A stretch of 64,000 nucleotides of DNA from Microbacterium sp. USTB-Y (GCF_023703415.1 NZ_JAGMTU010000004.1:62001-126000), one strand, 5' to 3'. Counted from the stretch's first letter, positions 43,959 through 53,547 are shown. Made by a program: numbers and translations. The notes: generated by a model not told the origin, from the letters alone.

Positions 43959-44828
43959 ATGCGGTTCGCTCATCTGCGCCGTCCCGAGTCCGACGTCCCC
44001 GCCCTCGCCGTCCTCGACGGCGACGGTGCGACCCTCGTCTCCGACCTCGTGGATCCGGCCCCTGCCACACTCCAGCAGCTCATCGAAGGCGGCGACGACC
44101 TCCTCGCCCGGGTGCGTGAGGCCCACGCCCGGGGCGGCGCCCCGGTGCACCCCCTCGACGGCTTCGCCTTCAGCACCGCGGTGCTCGCACCCCCGGTGGT
44201 GCTCGCCGTCGGGCTGAACTACGCGGCGCACTCCAGCGAGCTCGGCCTCAAGACGGACACCGCGCCGACCGTGTTCACGCTGTGGCCGAACTCCCTCACC
44301 GGCCACGGACAGACCACCTCCTGGCCGCGCGCACTGTCGGAGTCGGTCGACTACGAGGCCGAGCTCGGCGTCGTGATCGGCACCGCAGCCAAGGACGTCT
44401 CCGCCGAGGACGCCCTCGACCATGTCTGGGGATACACGGTCGTCAACGACATCACCGCGCGCGACATCCAGTTCGCCGAGGCGCAGTGGTCGCGGTGCAA
44501 GTCGTTCGACGGCTTCTCCCCCGCCGGACCCGTCGTGGTGACCGCCGACGAGATCCCGGATCCGCAGGATCTGCACATCTGGACCGTGGTCGACGGGCAC
44601 ACCGTTCAGGATGCGTCGACCTCCCAGATGGTGCGACCGGTGTCGGCGCTCATCGCGCACCTGTCGCGCTCGCTCACCCTGCAGCCCGGCACCCTGATCT
44701 CCACGGGCAGCCCGGGCGGGGCCGGATACTCCCGCGATCCGCAGATCTTCCTGCGCGACCGCTCGACCGTGACGGTCGGCATCGACGGGATCGGCGAGCT
44801 CACCACGCACTGCCGGATCCTGGACTGA
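43959..44828 (+). CDS. fumarylacetoacetate hydrolase family protein
   Basis: 289 aa. After an ~80-residue N-terminal cap comes the FAH fold, with GLNYAAHSSELG, the metal-binding VDYEAELGVVIG (ExE), GYTVVNDITARD, KSFDGFSPAGPVVV and LISTGSPGG. Members hydrolyse or decarboxylate acylpyruvates and ring-cleavage products using Mg2+ or Mn2+. Which substrate is used here is open. Divergent from the PrsW-like gene, with 59 bp holding two back-to-back leaderless promoters. Confidence 0.9.
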   Translation: MRFAHLRRPESDVPALAVLDGDGATLVSDLVDPAPATLQQLIEGGDDLLARVREAHARGGAPVHPLDGFAFSTAVLAPPVVLAVGLNYAAHSSELGLKTDTAPTVFTLWPNSLTGHGQTTSWPRALSESVDYEAELGVVIGTAAKDVSAEDALDHVWGYTVVNDITARDIQFAEAQWSRCKSFDGFSPAGPVVVTADEIPDPQDLHIWTVVDGHTVQDASTSQMVRPVSALIAHLSRSLTLQPGTLISTGSPGGAGYSRDPQIFLRDRSTVTVGIDGIGELTTHCRILD

Positions 44829-44849
44829 CCCCGCCGCGCCGGGGGCGGC

Positions 44850-45965
44850 TCAGCAGCCGCAGCTGCCCCCGATGCGCAGCTCCGTCGCGAGCCGCACGGT
44901 GCGCGCGGGCGCGCTTCCGTCGCCGGGATCCGTCAGCAGAAGCCGGGCCGCGATCCGGCCCATCAGCTCCATCGGCTGACGCACCGTCGTGAGGGCCGGC
45001 GACGACAGCCGGCTCGCCAGGATGCCGTCGAAGCCCGTCACGAGCACGTCCCGCGGCACGCCGATCCCCTCGCCGCGGAGCACGTCCATCACGCGGAGCG
45101 CCGTCTGGTCGCTGCCGCAGACCAGCGCATCCGGCAGTGTTCCCGCGCCGGCGCGCTCGCGCAGCACCGGATAGGCGGGGATCCTCTCCAGATCGGTGTC
45201 GTCGAGAGTCTCCGCTTCGGCGCCGCCGATGCCCTGCACCGCCGCGAGGAACCCCTCGCGGCGCTCGTCCAGGTCGTCCTCGCCGATCGCCCCGACCCAG
45301 CCGAAGGTCCGGGCGCCGTGCTGCTCGTGCAGGTGCGCGACGAGCATCCGCATTCCTCCGGCGTTGTCGACGGTGACCCGGTGGCCGATGCCCGCGCGCT
45401 TGCTCAACTGCACGACCGGGACGCGTGCCGCCACGGCCTCGATGGCCGCGGCCGTCGATCGGCCGGGCAGGATGGCGAGGCCGTCCACCCGCCCGGCGGT
45501 GTCCGCCAGGTCGGACACCCCGACCCCGCCGCTGGAGAGCAGCACCGCCGTGCCGTGGCGCTTGCACTCGAGCACGAAGCCCCGCTGCACCTCGTCGACG
45601 TACAGCGGGAAGGTGCGCGGGTCGCTCTCGCGCTCGTCCGCGGAGGCGTCCCAGATCACCGGGTCGGCATCCAGGTCGATCTCGTCCCCGTCGATCCGCG
45701 CGGCTCCGCGCGTGGAGGGCGTCGCCCCGGGCTCCTCGTCGAGCAGCATGTCGAAGAGGTGCAGCCCGAGCACGCCGGTGCGCCCCCGCGCCAGGCTGCG
45801 CGCCGATCCGCTCGGCACGTAGCCGATCTCGCGCGCCGCTTCGAGCACGACCCGGCGGGTGTCCTCGCGCACCTTGTCGGGGCGTCGGAACGCGAACGAG
45901 ACCGTGGCGATCGACACCCCGGCACGCTGCGCCACGTCATAGACGGTGGGCCGGCTCGACGCCAT
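44850..45965 (-). CDS. LacI-family transcriptional regulator
   Basis: 371 aa from ATG 45965. The N-terminal HTH is TVYDVAQRAGVSIATVSFAFRRPDKVREDTRRVV, with the hinge helix GSARSLARG. The periplasmic-binding-protein-like core has GLAILPGRS, DNAGGMRMLVAHLHE, PDALVCGSDQTALRVMDVLRGEGIGVPRDVLVTGFDG. Residues ~78-125 are an acidic insertion (many Asp/Glu) between the hinge and the core, unusual for LacI proteins. It probably binds the two ATCTAAGCGCATAGAT sites upstream of the sugar-binding gene. Confidence 0.92.
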   Translation of the reverse strand: MASSRPTVYDVAQRAGVSIATVSFAFRRPDKVREDTRRVVLEAAREIGYVPSGSARSLARGRTGVLGLHLFDMLLDEEPGATPSTRGAARIDGDEIDLDADPVIWDASADERESDPRTFPLYVDEVQRGFVLECKRHGTAVLLSSGGVGVSDLADTAGRVDGLAILPGRSTAAAIEAVAARVPVVQLSKRAGIGHRVTVDNAGGMRMLVAHLHEQHGARTFGWVGAIGEDDLDERREGFLAAVQGIGGAEAETLDDTDLERIPAYPVLRERAGAGTLPDALVCGSDQTALRVMDVLRGEGIGVPRDVLVTGFDGILASRLSSPALTTVRQPMELMGRIAARLLLTDPGDGSAPARTVRLATELRIGGSCGC

Positions 45966-45972
45966 GAGCACC

Positions 45973-45987
45973 TCGCTTTCGGAGCGA
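45973..45987. promoter_or_regulatory. possible autoregulatory site of the LacI gene
   Basis: TCGCT-TTCGG-AGCGA, 5-bp arms, 7 bp before the start codon. It differs from the operators at 51 kb, so a link is doubtful. Confidence 0.3.
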
Positions 45988-46004
45988 TTCTACTGAGCGC
46001 GCGG

Positions 46005-47843
46005 TCAGCAGATCGTCAGGCCGGCGCCGCGGCGGAAGACCGGATCCTCCGTGCCCCCGGGGACGTCCGCGAACGCGGCCCGCACCGCGTCCATCGACCG
46101 CGGGATGTCGACGGGGAGAGCACCGCGCGGCGGAGTACGCGCGGAGAGCGCTGCGAGCACGGCGGCGTCCGAGCTGCCGAACTCCACCGCGATCGCGGCC
46201 GCGAACGGGATCAGCGGTGTCAGGATCGCGGGCCGGTCGAGGTCCACGACGACCACGAGCGGGCAGTGCTCCGCGATCCGGCGCAGCCGCACGATCAGCC
46301 CCGGCGGGAACTCGAGCGAGCCCTGATGGAACCAGGCCTCCAGGAAGAGGTCGTCGCGCGGCTCGAACGGCGCCCCGATCCGCACCAGCGCGAGGTCGGC
46401 GTCCTCCGGGGCCGCAACCCGGTCGGCGTATTCGGCGAGCGCCGGGGTCGAGAGGCCCTCGGCGTAGACCCTTTGCCGCCCGGTCCGGAACAGCGGGAGG
46501 GCGTCGTCCCGGTTCTGCAGCACCGTGAGGGATTCGGCCTGGGCGCGCTCCCCCTCGGCGCGGAACTCTGCAGCGCCCACGATGCGCTCCGCCTCATCCT
46601 CGTCCACATAGGGGTCGTCGAAGAGCCCGAGACGGAACTTCACGAGCAGGATGCGCCGCGCGGATACGTCGATCCGCGCCGTGCTGACCGCTCCCTCGGC
46701 CACGAGCTCCAGGAGCAGTTCGACGCACTCCTCGCCGCCGAACTGATCGACTCCCGCGTCCAGCAGCCGCAGCAGCCGCTCCCGCGGGCTCAGCCCCTCC
46801 ACACCCCACGCCCGTGCGGGCAGCACCTGATCGCCGACGTGGTTGTCGTTGATCAGCTCCCAGTCGCTGAGCACGACGCCGTCGTAGCCCAGCTCCTCCC
46901 GCAGCAGGTCGGTGACGATCTGCCGACTGTAGCTGAAACCCACCTCTTCGATCGGCTCGCCGTTGCGCTCCAGCCCCACCGGCATCCCGTAGTACGGCAT
47001 GATGCCCGCCGTGCCCCGACGGATCGCCTCGACGAACGGCCGCAGGTGCTCGTCGAAGCGCCCACCGGGATACACCTGCTCCCGCCCGTAGGGGAAGTGC
47101 GCATCCTCGCCGTCGAGCTGCGGCCCGCCGCCCGGGAAGTGCTTCGTGACGCAGGCGACGCTCTCCGGACCGAGCACGGCGCCCTGGAACCCCTCGAGGT
47201 ACGCGCCGGTCATCTCGGCCACGCGCTCGGCGTCGTAGCCGAACGTCTGCGCCTGGCGTCCCCAGCGCGCCTCGGTCGGCAGATCCACCTGCGGGTGCAG
47301 CGCCATCCGGATGCCCACCGCGCGGTACTCCCGGCCGGCGATCTCCGCGAAGCGCCGCACCAGCTCGACATCGTCCAGGGCCGCGAGCCCCAGCGGCTCC
47401 GGCCACTGCGAGAACGGACCGGCGGCGAACCCGACGCCCGAGTTCTCCACGAACGCGTGCCGGGGATCCGTGCTGATGGTCACCGGGATGCCGTGCGGGG
47501 AGCCGGCGGCCAGGGCCTGGAGCCGGTTGTTCCAGCGGGCCCCTTCGCGCGCGCTCCGCATCCCGTGCACGTTGAAATGCGTGAGGTGCTTGCGGAGCAC
47601 GACCTCCGTCGTCGGAGACTTCGAGATCGCGCCGGGCTCCTCGCGCAGCTCGCCGTCGTCACCGATCTCGATGACGGTGTGGAACAGGAGCCCGGCCTTC
47701 TCCTCGATCGACAGGCGGCCGAGCAGGTCCTCGACCCGCTCCTCGGCGCTCAGCCGCGGATCCTCGTACGGATCCATCACTGCGTTGCCGTTGAGGTCGC
47801 GGAAGCGCACGCCCTCGTCCGTCGTCCGAAACTCATCCCTCAT
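46005..47843 (-). CDS. glycoside hydrolase family 3 protein
   Basis: 612 aa from ATG 47843 (GAGAGGG upstream). The N-terminal TIM barrel includes TKHFPGGG and the nucleophile Asp in ELGYDGVVLSDWELI. The second domain (LTVLQNRDDALPLF to LPVDIPRSMDAV) is present, but no fibronectin III tail. No signal peptide, so it acts in the cytosol on imported oligosaccharide. It is in the operon of the ABC importer and is followed by the LacI gene. Activity (beta-glucosidase, xylosidase or N-acetylglucosaminidase) cannot be fixed. Confidence 0.92.
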   Translation of the reverse strand: MRDEFRTTDEGVRFRDLNGNAVMDPYEDPRLSAEERVEDLLGRLSIEEKAGLLFHTVIEIGDDGELREEPGAISKSPTTEVVLRKHLTHFNVHGMRSAREGARWNNRLQALAAGSPHGIPVTISTDPRHAFVENSGVGFAAGPFSQWPEPLGLAALDDVELVRRFAEIAGREYRAVGIRMALHPQVDLPTEARWGRQAQTFGYDAERVAEMTGAYLEGFQGAVLGPESVACVTKHFPGGGPQLDGEDAHFPYGREQVYPGGRFDEHLRPFVEAIRRGTAGIMPYYGMPVGLERNGEPIEEVGFSYSRQIVTDLLREELGYDGVVLSDWELINDNHVGDQVLPARAWGVEGLSPRERLLRLLDAGVDQFGGEECVELLLELVAEGAVSTARIDVSARRILLVKFRLGLFDDPYVDEDEAERIVGAAEFRAEGERAQAESLTVLQNRDDALPLFRTGRQRVYAEGLSTPALAEYADRVAAPEDADLALVRIGAPFEPRDDLFLEAWFHQGSLEFPPGLIVRLRRIAEHCPLVVVVDLDRPAILTPLIPFAAAIAVEFGSSDAAVLAALSARTPPRGALPVDIPRSMDAVRAAFADVPGGTEDPVFRRGAGLTIC

Positions 47844-47866
47844 GGGTGTCCCTCTCCCTCGTCGCG

Positions 47867-48730
47867 TCATTTCAGGCCCGTCGTCGCGACGCCCCGGATG
47901 AACCACCGCTGCAGGAAGACGAAGAGCAGCAGGATCGGGGCGATCACGAGCACCGAGCCCGCGAGCAGCAGCCCGTAGTCGGTGGCGTTCTGGCCGGTGG
48001 AGTACAACGACAGCGCGACGGGCAGCGTGTACATGTCCTCGGTCTGGGCCGCCACGAGCGGCCACAGGAAGTTGTTCCAGGAGCCCAGGAACGTGAGGAT
48101 CCCGAGCGTCGCCAGGGGCGGCCCGCACAGCGGCATCACGACACCGCGGAAGATCCTCCACTCCCCCGCGCCGTCCAGGCGCGCCGCCTCGAGCAGCGCG
48201 TCCGGGATCCCCGCCATGAACTGGCGCATGAGGAACACTCCCAGGGGCGCCGTGATGAACGGCAGGATCAGTGCGGGATAGCTGTTCACGAGCCCGAGCT
48301 TGGAGACCATCACGAAGAGCGGCACGAAGGTCACGACGCCGGGCACCATGAGCGTGATCATCACCGCGGCGAACAGGATGCGCTTGCCCGGGAACTCCAT
48401 CTTGGCCAGCGCGTAGCCGACCATCGAGCAGAAGACGAGGTTGCCGAGCACGGTCACGAGCGCGACGATCAGGCTGTTCCCGAAGAAGTGCCAGAAGTCG
48501 AGGGGACCGAACCACTGCGCGTAGTTCGCGCCGGTCGGCGCCTGCGGCCACCATGTGGGCGGCCGGCGCAGGATCTCCCCCTGCGTCTTGACGGATCCGA
48601 GCACCATCCACAGGAACGGGAGGAGCCAGATCGCCAGGCCGACGGTGAGCACGCCGTACGACGTCGCCCTGCCGCTCAGGCGGCGCGGCCGGCGTCTGCG
48701 GGTCGGGGGTGCGGTCTGCGCGAGAGCCAT
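47867..48730 (-). CDS. carbohydrate ABC transporter permease (MalG-like)
   Basis: 287 aa, six membrane helices. The EAA loop is GIPDALLEAARLDGAGEWRIFRGVVMPLCGP. The Arg-rich N-terminus precedes the first helix (YGVLTVGLAIWLLPFLWMVLGSV). It pairs with the MalF-like permease directly upstream. No ATPase gene is in the operon, so a shared MsiK/UgpC-type ATPase elsewhere is probably used, as is common in actinobacteria. Confidence 0.93.
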   Translation of the reverse strand: MALAQTAPPTRRRRPRRLSGRATSYGVLTVGLAIWLLPFLWMVLGSVKTQGEILRRPPTWWPQAPTGANYAQWFGPLDFWHFFGNSLIVALVTVLGNLVFCSMVGYALAKMEFPGKRILFAAVMITLMVPGVVTFVPLFVMVSKLGLVNSYPALILPFITAPLGVFLMRQFMAGIPDALLEAARLDGAGEWRIFRGVVMPLCGPPLATLGILTFLGSWNNFLWPLVAAQTEDMYTLPVALSLYSTGQNATDYGLLLAGSVLVIAPILLLFVFLQRWFIRGVATTGLK

Positions 48731-48733
48731 GGG

Positions 48734-49693
48734 TCAGTCCTTCGATCGCAGCAGGCGGAACTGCAGCAGGCTCACGAGCGCGATCACGAGGAACAGCACG
48801 TAGCTGGCCGCGGACGCGAGGCCGTACTCGCCGAACCCGAACTGCTGGTAGGTGTAGAACGCCACGGAGAGCGTCGAGTCCAGGGGCCCGCCCTTGGTCA
48901 TCACGAAGGACTCCTCGAAGAACTGCAGGTAGCCGACGGAGATGAGCACGGCCCCGAGCAGGAGCGTGGGCCGCAGCAGCGGCAGGGTGACCGAGATCAG
49001 TCGTCGCCAGGGCGAGGCCCCGTCCATGATCGCCGCCTCTGAGACGTCCTCGGGCACCGCCTGGAGTCCCGCGAGGAAGATCACCATGAGGGTGCCCACG
49101 TTGCGCCACACCGCCATGAGGATGAGCGACGGGAGCGCGAAGGCGGGATCGTTCAGCCAGTTGGGCCCGTGGATGCCGATCGCGGCGAGTGCGGTGTTCA
49201 GCAGTCCGTCCGGCTGCAGGATGTACCGCCAGACGACGGCGACGGCCACGATGCTCGTGACCACCGGCGCGTAGAAGCCGACCCGGAAGAAGGCGACCAG
49301 CCTCCCCTTGCCGCTGTTCAGCGCCAGGGCGAGGGCCAGGGCGACGATCATCGTCACCGGGATGCCCACGACCACGAACACCCCCGTCACCCCCAGCGAG
49401 GTGAGGAACCGCGGATCCCGGAAGAGCGTGACGTACTGCTCCAGGCCGACGGCGTCGACGGCGAAGGGCGAGCCGATGTCCCGGGCCGTGAAGTCGGTGA
49501 ACGACATCGCGAGCGAGCCGACGATCGGCACGATCATGAAGACCGCGAAGACGAGCACGAACGGCAGGGCGAAGCCCCACGCGATGAGGGCTCGGCGGCG
49601 ACGGGCCGCGGCGAACATGCCGTCGCCGCGCCGCCCGTTCCCGCCGCCGGAGCCCGCGCGGGCTCCGGCGGCGGAGAGGACGGTGGCCGTCAT
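48734..49693 (-). CDS. carbohydrate ABC transporter permease (MalF-like)
   Basis: 319 aa, six helices. The first is LIAWGFALPFVLVFAVFMIVPIVGSLAMSF, and the EAA loop is VPEDVSEAAIMDGASPWRRLISVTLPLLRP. A Gly-rich N-terminal tail precedes it. It starts one base after the stop of the binding-protein gene. Confidence 0.93.
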   Translation of the reverse strand: MTATVLSAAGARAGSGGGNGRRGDGMFAAARRRRALIAWGFALPFVLVFAVFMIVPIVGSLAMSFTDFTARDIGSPFAVDAVGLEQYVTLFRDPRFLTSLGVTGVFVVVGIPVTMIVALALALALNSGKGRLVAFFRVGFYAPVVTSIVAVAVVWRYILQPDGLLNTALAAIGIHGPNWLNDPAFALPSLILMAVWRNVGTLMVIFLAGLQAVPEDVSEAAIMDGASPWRRLISVTLPLLRPTLLLGAVLISVGYLQFFEESFVMTKGGPLDSTLSVAFYTYQQFGFGEYGLASAASYVLFLVIALVSLLQFRLLRSKD

Positions 49694-49694
49694 C

Positions 49695-50963
49695 TCACTT
49701 CAGTCCGATCGTGTCGGCGTCCGACTGCAGCTTCTCGAGGGCGTCGGCGACCGAGACGCCGCCGCGGCGGATCGACTCGAGCGCCTGATCGCCCTTGGCC
49801 GCCACCTGCACCCAGGAGGTCGACACGGGCGGAGCCTTCGCCGTCTCCAGCTGGGTCCCGAAGGTCGCGAGGCTCGCGTCGGAGGAGACGGCCTTCTCCT
49901 CCCAGGCGGCCTTCGCCGCGGGCAGATCTCCCGTCGCCGCGTAGAACTCCGCCTGGATCTTCGGCTCGGCGAGCCAGCGCGCGAGCTTCCATGCCGAGGA
50001 CGCGTTCTTGCTGCCGTCGAACACCACGAGGTTCGCGCCGCCGCTGAACGACACCGACGCCTTGTCCGCGGGGAGCACGGCCGTGGCGTACTTGTCCGCG
50101 AAGTCCGCTCCGCCGACCGAGGCGAGCTGACCCCGCAGGAACGGGCCCTCGACGACCATCGGCGTCGTGCCGGCGACGAACTCCGACTCGACGGCGCCGG
50201 CCGAGGTGTCGGCGTTCGGATCCGCGAGCTTCTTGTCGAAGAAGCTCTTGTAGTACTCGATGCCCTTGGTCATCTCCGGAGTGTCGAGCGTCCACTTCTT
50301 GCCGTCGGAGACCTCGGCGCCCGCCGACCACGGCATCCACAACGCACCCTGGAACGAGTCGTTGCCCGCGGGCATGCGGATGCCCCACTTCGTCCCGGCC
50401 TTGGCCTGCATGTCCCCCGCCATCTGCTGCAGCTCGTCCCAGGAGGTCGGAGCCTTGGTCCAGCCGGCCTTCGCGGCGAGGTCGGTGCGGTAGTACAGCA
50501 CGCGGGTGTCGACGTACCAGGGGATCCCGGCGGCACGGTCGCCGATCTTGGTCGAGCTCACCGCGCCGTCGAAGAACCCGGACGTGTCGATCCCGTCCGG
50601 AACGGTTCCGAAGGCGTCGCCGAAGTCGGCCATCCAGGTCGTGCCCATCATCGCGATGTCGGGGGTGTTGCCGCCGGCGATCGCGGTCTGGATCTTGTTG
50701 TGCGCGGCGTCCCACGGGATCGCGGTCACCTTGACCGTGACTCCGGGGTTCGCCTTCTCGAAGGTCTTGACGAAGTCGGGCAGGGCCTCCCCCTCCGCGC
50801 CCATCGCCCACATCGTGATCGTCCCGGTGGCCGGCGCATCGTCGAGCTTCACCGCTGTCGCGCTCGGCCCGGACGAGCCGCCCTCCGCACGCCCGCACCC
50901 CGTGAGTGCGAGGCCGATCGCTGCGAGAGCCGCGATCCCGGCCAGAGCTGTCCTGCTTTTCAC
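49695..50963 (-). CDS. extracellular sugar-binding lipoprotein (family 1)
   Basis: 422 aa. The lipobox is IGLALTGC. The family-1 features are GTITMWAMGAEGEALPDFVKTFEKANPGVTVKVTAIPWDAAHNKI, GGNTPDIAMMGTTWMADF and GIPWYVDTRVLYYRTDLAAKAG. It presents an oligosaccharide to the MalF/MalG pair. It is the first gene of the operon; two LacI-type operators lie 30 and 62 bp upstream of the start. Confidence 0.93.
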   Translation of the reverse strand: MKSRTALAGIAALAAIGLALTGCGRAEGGSSGPSATAVKLDDAPATGTITMWAMGAEGEALPDFVKTFEKANPGVTVKVTAIPWDAAHNKIQTAIAGGNTPDIAMMGTTWMADFGDAFGTVPDGIDTSGFFDGAVSSTKIGDRAAGIPWYVDTRVLYYRTDLAAKAGWTKAPTSWDELQQMAGDMQAKAGTKWGIRMPAGNDSFQGALWMPWSAGAEVSDGKKWTLDTPEMTKGIEYYKSFFDKKLADPNADTSAGAVESEFVAGTTPMVVEGPFLRGQLASVGGADFADKYATAVLPADKASVSFSGGANLVVFDGSKNASSAWKLARWLAEPKIQAEFYAATGDLPAAKAAWEEKAVSSDASLATFGTQLETAKAPPVSTSWVQVAAKGDQALESIRRGGVSVADALEKLQSDADTIGLK

Positions 50964-50992
50964 GTCTTCCTCCTTGAAGCGTCCATCGATCT

Positions 50993-51012
50993 GAATCTAA
51001 GCGCATAGATTC
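50993..51012. promoter_or_regulatory. LacI-type operator 1 of the sugar operon
   Basis: GAATCTA-AGCGCA-TAGATTC, 7-bp arms with a central CG as expected for LacI-family sites. Confidence 0.75.
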
Positions 51013-51024
51013 TCGCTCTTCCTC

Positions 51025-51042
51025 GATCTAAGCGCATAGATC
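51025..51042. promoter_or_regulatory. LacI-type operator 2 of the sugar operon
   Basis: GATCTA-AGCGCA-TAGATC. It shares the 16-bp core with operator 1. The centres are 31 bp apart, three helical turns. Confidence 0.75.
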
Positions 51043-51069
51043 TCAGGAAGGCAAGGATCGGAGACGACG

Positions 51070-51103
51070 AACGGCCCGCCACTCGCAGAAGTGGCGGGCC
51101 GTT
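51070..51103 (-). terminator. terminator of aspA
   Basis: A 14-bp perfect stem (AACGGCCCGCCACT and complement) around a 6-nt loop, 16 bp past the stop. Confidence 0.85.
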
Positions 51104-51119
51104 CAGGCTTCCGGGCGGA

Positions 51120-52580
51120 TCAGACCGCGGCGTCGAGGTCCTTCACGGGGATCACCGGGATCGCCGCCGTGATCGTCTCGAGGCCCGACAGGCGCGCGGG
51201 CGACAGCTGCTTGGTGACCTCTTCGCGGGACATCAGGCCCGCCTCGACCACGAGGTCGGCGACGTTGCGGTTCGTCAGCAGCGCGGTCTTGGCGAGCGCG
51301 GCCGACGCGGCGTAGCCGATGAACGGCGTGAGCGCGGTGATCACGCCGACCGAGGAGCCCACCATCGCACCCAGGCGGTCCCGGTTGGCGGTGATGCCGT
51401 CGACGCAGTTCACGCGCAGGGTCCACATGGCCTGGCGCATCCAGGTGATCGACTGGAAGATCGAGTGCGCGATGACGGGCTCGAAGGCGTTGAGCTGCAG
51501 CTGGCCGGCCTCGGACGCCATCGTGACCGTCACGTCCGCGCCCGCGACGGCGAAGGCCACCTGGTTCACGACCTCGGGGATCACCGGGTTCACCTTGCCC
51601 GGCATGATGCTGGATCCGGCCTGCATGGCGGGCAGGTTGATCTCGCCGAGACCGGCCTGGGGACCCGAGGAGAGCAGACGCAGGTCGTTGCAGATCTTGG
51701 AGAGCTTCATCGCGTTGCGCTTGAGCGAGGAGGAGAACGACATGAAGGATCCGGTGTCGCTCGTCGCCTCGACGAGGTCGCTCGCCGTGGCGAGGTCGAG
51801 GCCCGAGATCTCGCGCAGGTGCTTCAGCACGGCCGGGGCGTAGCTCGGGTGGGTCGTGATGCCCGTGCCGATCGCCGTCGCGCCCATGTTGATCTCGTAC
51901 ATGAGCCAGGCGTTCTCGGTGAGACGCGTGTGGTCGTAGCCCAGGGTCGAGGCGAAGCCGTGGAACTCCTGACCGAGCGTCATCGGCACGGCGTCCTGCA
52001 GCTGGGTGCGGCCGACCTTGAGCACGTCGTGGAACTCGCGCGCCTTGTTCAGGAAGGAAAGGCGCAGCAGGTCGAGCTCGTCCAGCAGGGAGCGCAGGTT
52101 GAGCGACAGGCCGATCTTGACGGCCGTGGGGTAGACGTCGTTGGTGGACTGGCTGCGGTTGGTGTGGTCGATCGGCGAGAGGAACGCGTAGTCGCCCTTC
52201 TCCCGGCCGGCGAGCTCGAGGGCGATGTTGGTGATGACCTCGTTCGCGTTCATGTTGGTCGAGGTGCCGGCCCCGCCCTGGATGACGCCCACGATGAACT
52301 GGTCGTGGAACTCGCCGTCGATCACCTTCTGCGCGGCGGCGTCGATGAGGTCGGCCTTGGCCGGGTCGAGGGCGCCGATCTCCTTGTTCGCACGCGCGCT
52401 GGCCTGCTTGACCATGGCGAGCGCCTCGATCAGCTCCGGGTAGACGGAGATCGGGCGCTTCGTGATCGGGAAGTTCTCAGCAGCGCGGAGCGTATGGATC
52501 CCCCAGTACGCGTCGGCAGGGATCTCCTTGCTTCCCAGGGAGTCGGTTTCGGTTCGGGTGGCAGGCGCAACGGCGGCCAT
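51120..52580 (-). CDS. aspA: aspartate ammonia-lyase
   Basis: 486 aa, cytosolic homotetramer converting aspartate to fumarate and ammonia. The superfamily signature loop GSSIMPGKVNP holds the catalytic Ser. GGAGTSTNMNANEVITNIALE and TNDVYPTA are typical. ATG 52580 is favoured (GAGGA at 7 nt) over GTG 52586. The N-terminal residues (MAAVAPATRTETDS) are variable. It could supply fumarate or use aspartate brought in by the symporter at 11.9 kb. Confidence 0.93.
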   Translation of the reverse strand: MAAVAPATRTETDSLGSKEIPADAYWGIHTLRAAENFPITKRPISVYPELIEALAMVKQASARANKEIGALDPAKADLIDAAAQKVIDGEFHDQFIVGVIQGGAGTSTNMNANEVITNIALELAGREKGDYAFLSPIDHTNRSQSTNDVYPTAVKIGLSLNLRSLLDELDLLRLSFLNKAREFHDVLKVGRTQLQDAVPMTLGQEFHGFASTLGYDHTRLTENAWLMYEINMGATAIGTGITTHPSYAPAVLKHLREISGLDLATASDLVEATSDTGSFMSFSSSLKRNAMKLSKICNDLRLLSSGPQAGLGEINLPAMQAGSSIMPGKVNPVIPEVVNQVAFAVAGADVTVTMASEAGQLQLNAFEPVIAHSIFQSITWMRQAMWTLRVNCVDGITANRDRLGAMVGSSVGVITALTPFIGYAASAALAKTALLTNRNVADLVVEAGLMSREEVTKQLSPARLSGLETITAAIPVIPVKDLDAAV

Positions 52581-52644
52581 GGACACATCCTCGTGGGTGA
52601 TGGCGAACAGGGAAGGGGGATGCCTCCATCCTACCCATGGCGGC

Positions 52645-53547
52645 TCACCGTCCCGGCTTGCGCGAGAACGCCTCCAGGCGCTGCTCAGGAGTCAGCTGCG
52701 CCATCCGCTCCACCCATTCGGGGCCGAAAGTGTCGACGGGTGTCGCCTCCACCACCGGCACCACGGTGTGCGTGATCGTCTCCGGGCGCACGTGCACGAG
52801 CTGGAACGACTGCGCCGCATCCATGCCGTTCACCCGGTCCGCAGGACTCGCGACATCCATCGTGTAGCAGGTGGCGCCGGCGACGCTCACCGGGATGTCC
52901 GCGAACGTCGCGTGCAGGGAGTAGTGCAGATGCCCGGCGAGGATCCCGCGGACATCGGATCCGCGCAGGATGTCGGCCAGTTCGTCCTGGTGGCGGAGTT
53001 CGAGGATGTCGAAGAACGGGATGTGGCTCGGCACGGGCGGGTGGTGCATCGCGAGCAGCGTGCCGTGCGGGGCCGGTGTGCGCAGGAGGTCGGCGAGCCA
53101 GTCGCGCTGCCCCGCGTCGATGTCGCCGTGGTGCCACCCCGGGACGGTGGAGTCGAGGGCGATCACGCGCAGCCCGTGCAGATCCCACACGCCCGTCACC
53201 GGGTCCTCGCTGGGCGGGCCGTCGAGCAGGTGCTCGCGCAGCACGGGGCGCTCGTCATGGTTGCCCGCGACCCAGATCACGGGAGCGTCCAGGCGCTCCG
53301 AGACCGGTTCCACCGCGGCCCGGAGCCGCCGGTACGCGTCGGGCTCGCCGAGATCGGCGAGGTCCCCGGTCACGACGATCGCATCGGGACGCTCGACGGC
53401 GCTCTCGATCGCGGCGAGCGTGCGATCCAGGGTGCGATCGACGTCGAATCGTCCGCCGAGCGCCGCGCCCCCGGCGAGGAGGTGCGGGTCGCTCAGGTGC
53501 ACGAGGGTGTGCGTGGGCGGCGCATAGCGGCCGAACTGCACTGTCAT
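52645..53547 (-). CDS. metallophosphoesterase (CpdA/Rv0805-like cyclic nucleotide phosphodiesterase)
   Basis: 300 aa. The dimetal motifs are complete: HLSDPHLL (DxH), VVTGDLADLG (GDxxD), WVAGNHDER (GNHD), MHHPPVP and LAGHLHYSL (GHxH). The order and spacing fit class III cyclic-nucleotide phosphodiesterases such as mycobacterial Rv0805; cAMP as the substrate is an inference. Leaderless promoter. No signal peptide. Confidence 0.88.
   Translation of the reverse strand: MTVQFGRYAPPTHTLVHLSDPHLLAGGAALGGRFDVDRTLDRTLAAIESAVERPDAIVVTGDLADLGEPDAYRRLRAAVEPVSERLDAPVIWVAGNHDERPVLREHLLDGPPSEDPVTGVWDLHGLRVIALDSTVPGWHHGDIDAGQRDWLADLLRTPAPHGTLLAMHHPPVPSHIPFFDILELRHQDELADILRGSDVRGILAGHLHYSLHATFADIPVSVAGATCYTMDVASPADRVNGMDAAQSFQLVHVRPETITHTVVPVVEATPVDTFGPEWVERMAQLTPEQRLEAFSRKPGR

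Noticed and set aside
46005..49580. 1191-codon frame joining GH3 to upstream sequence
   Set aside because: The upstream part is a wrong-frame reading of the two permease genes; GH3 starts at ATG 47843.
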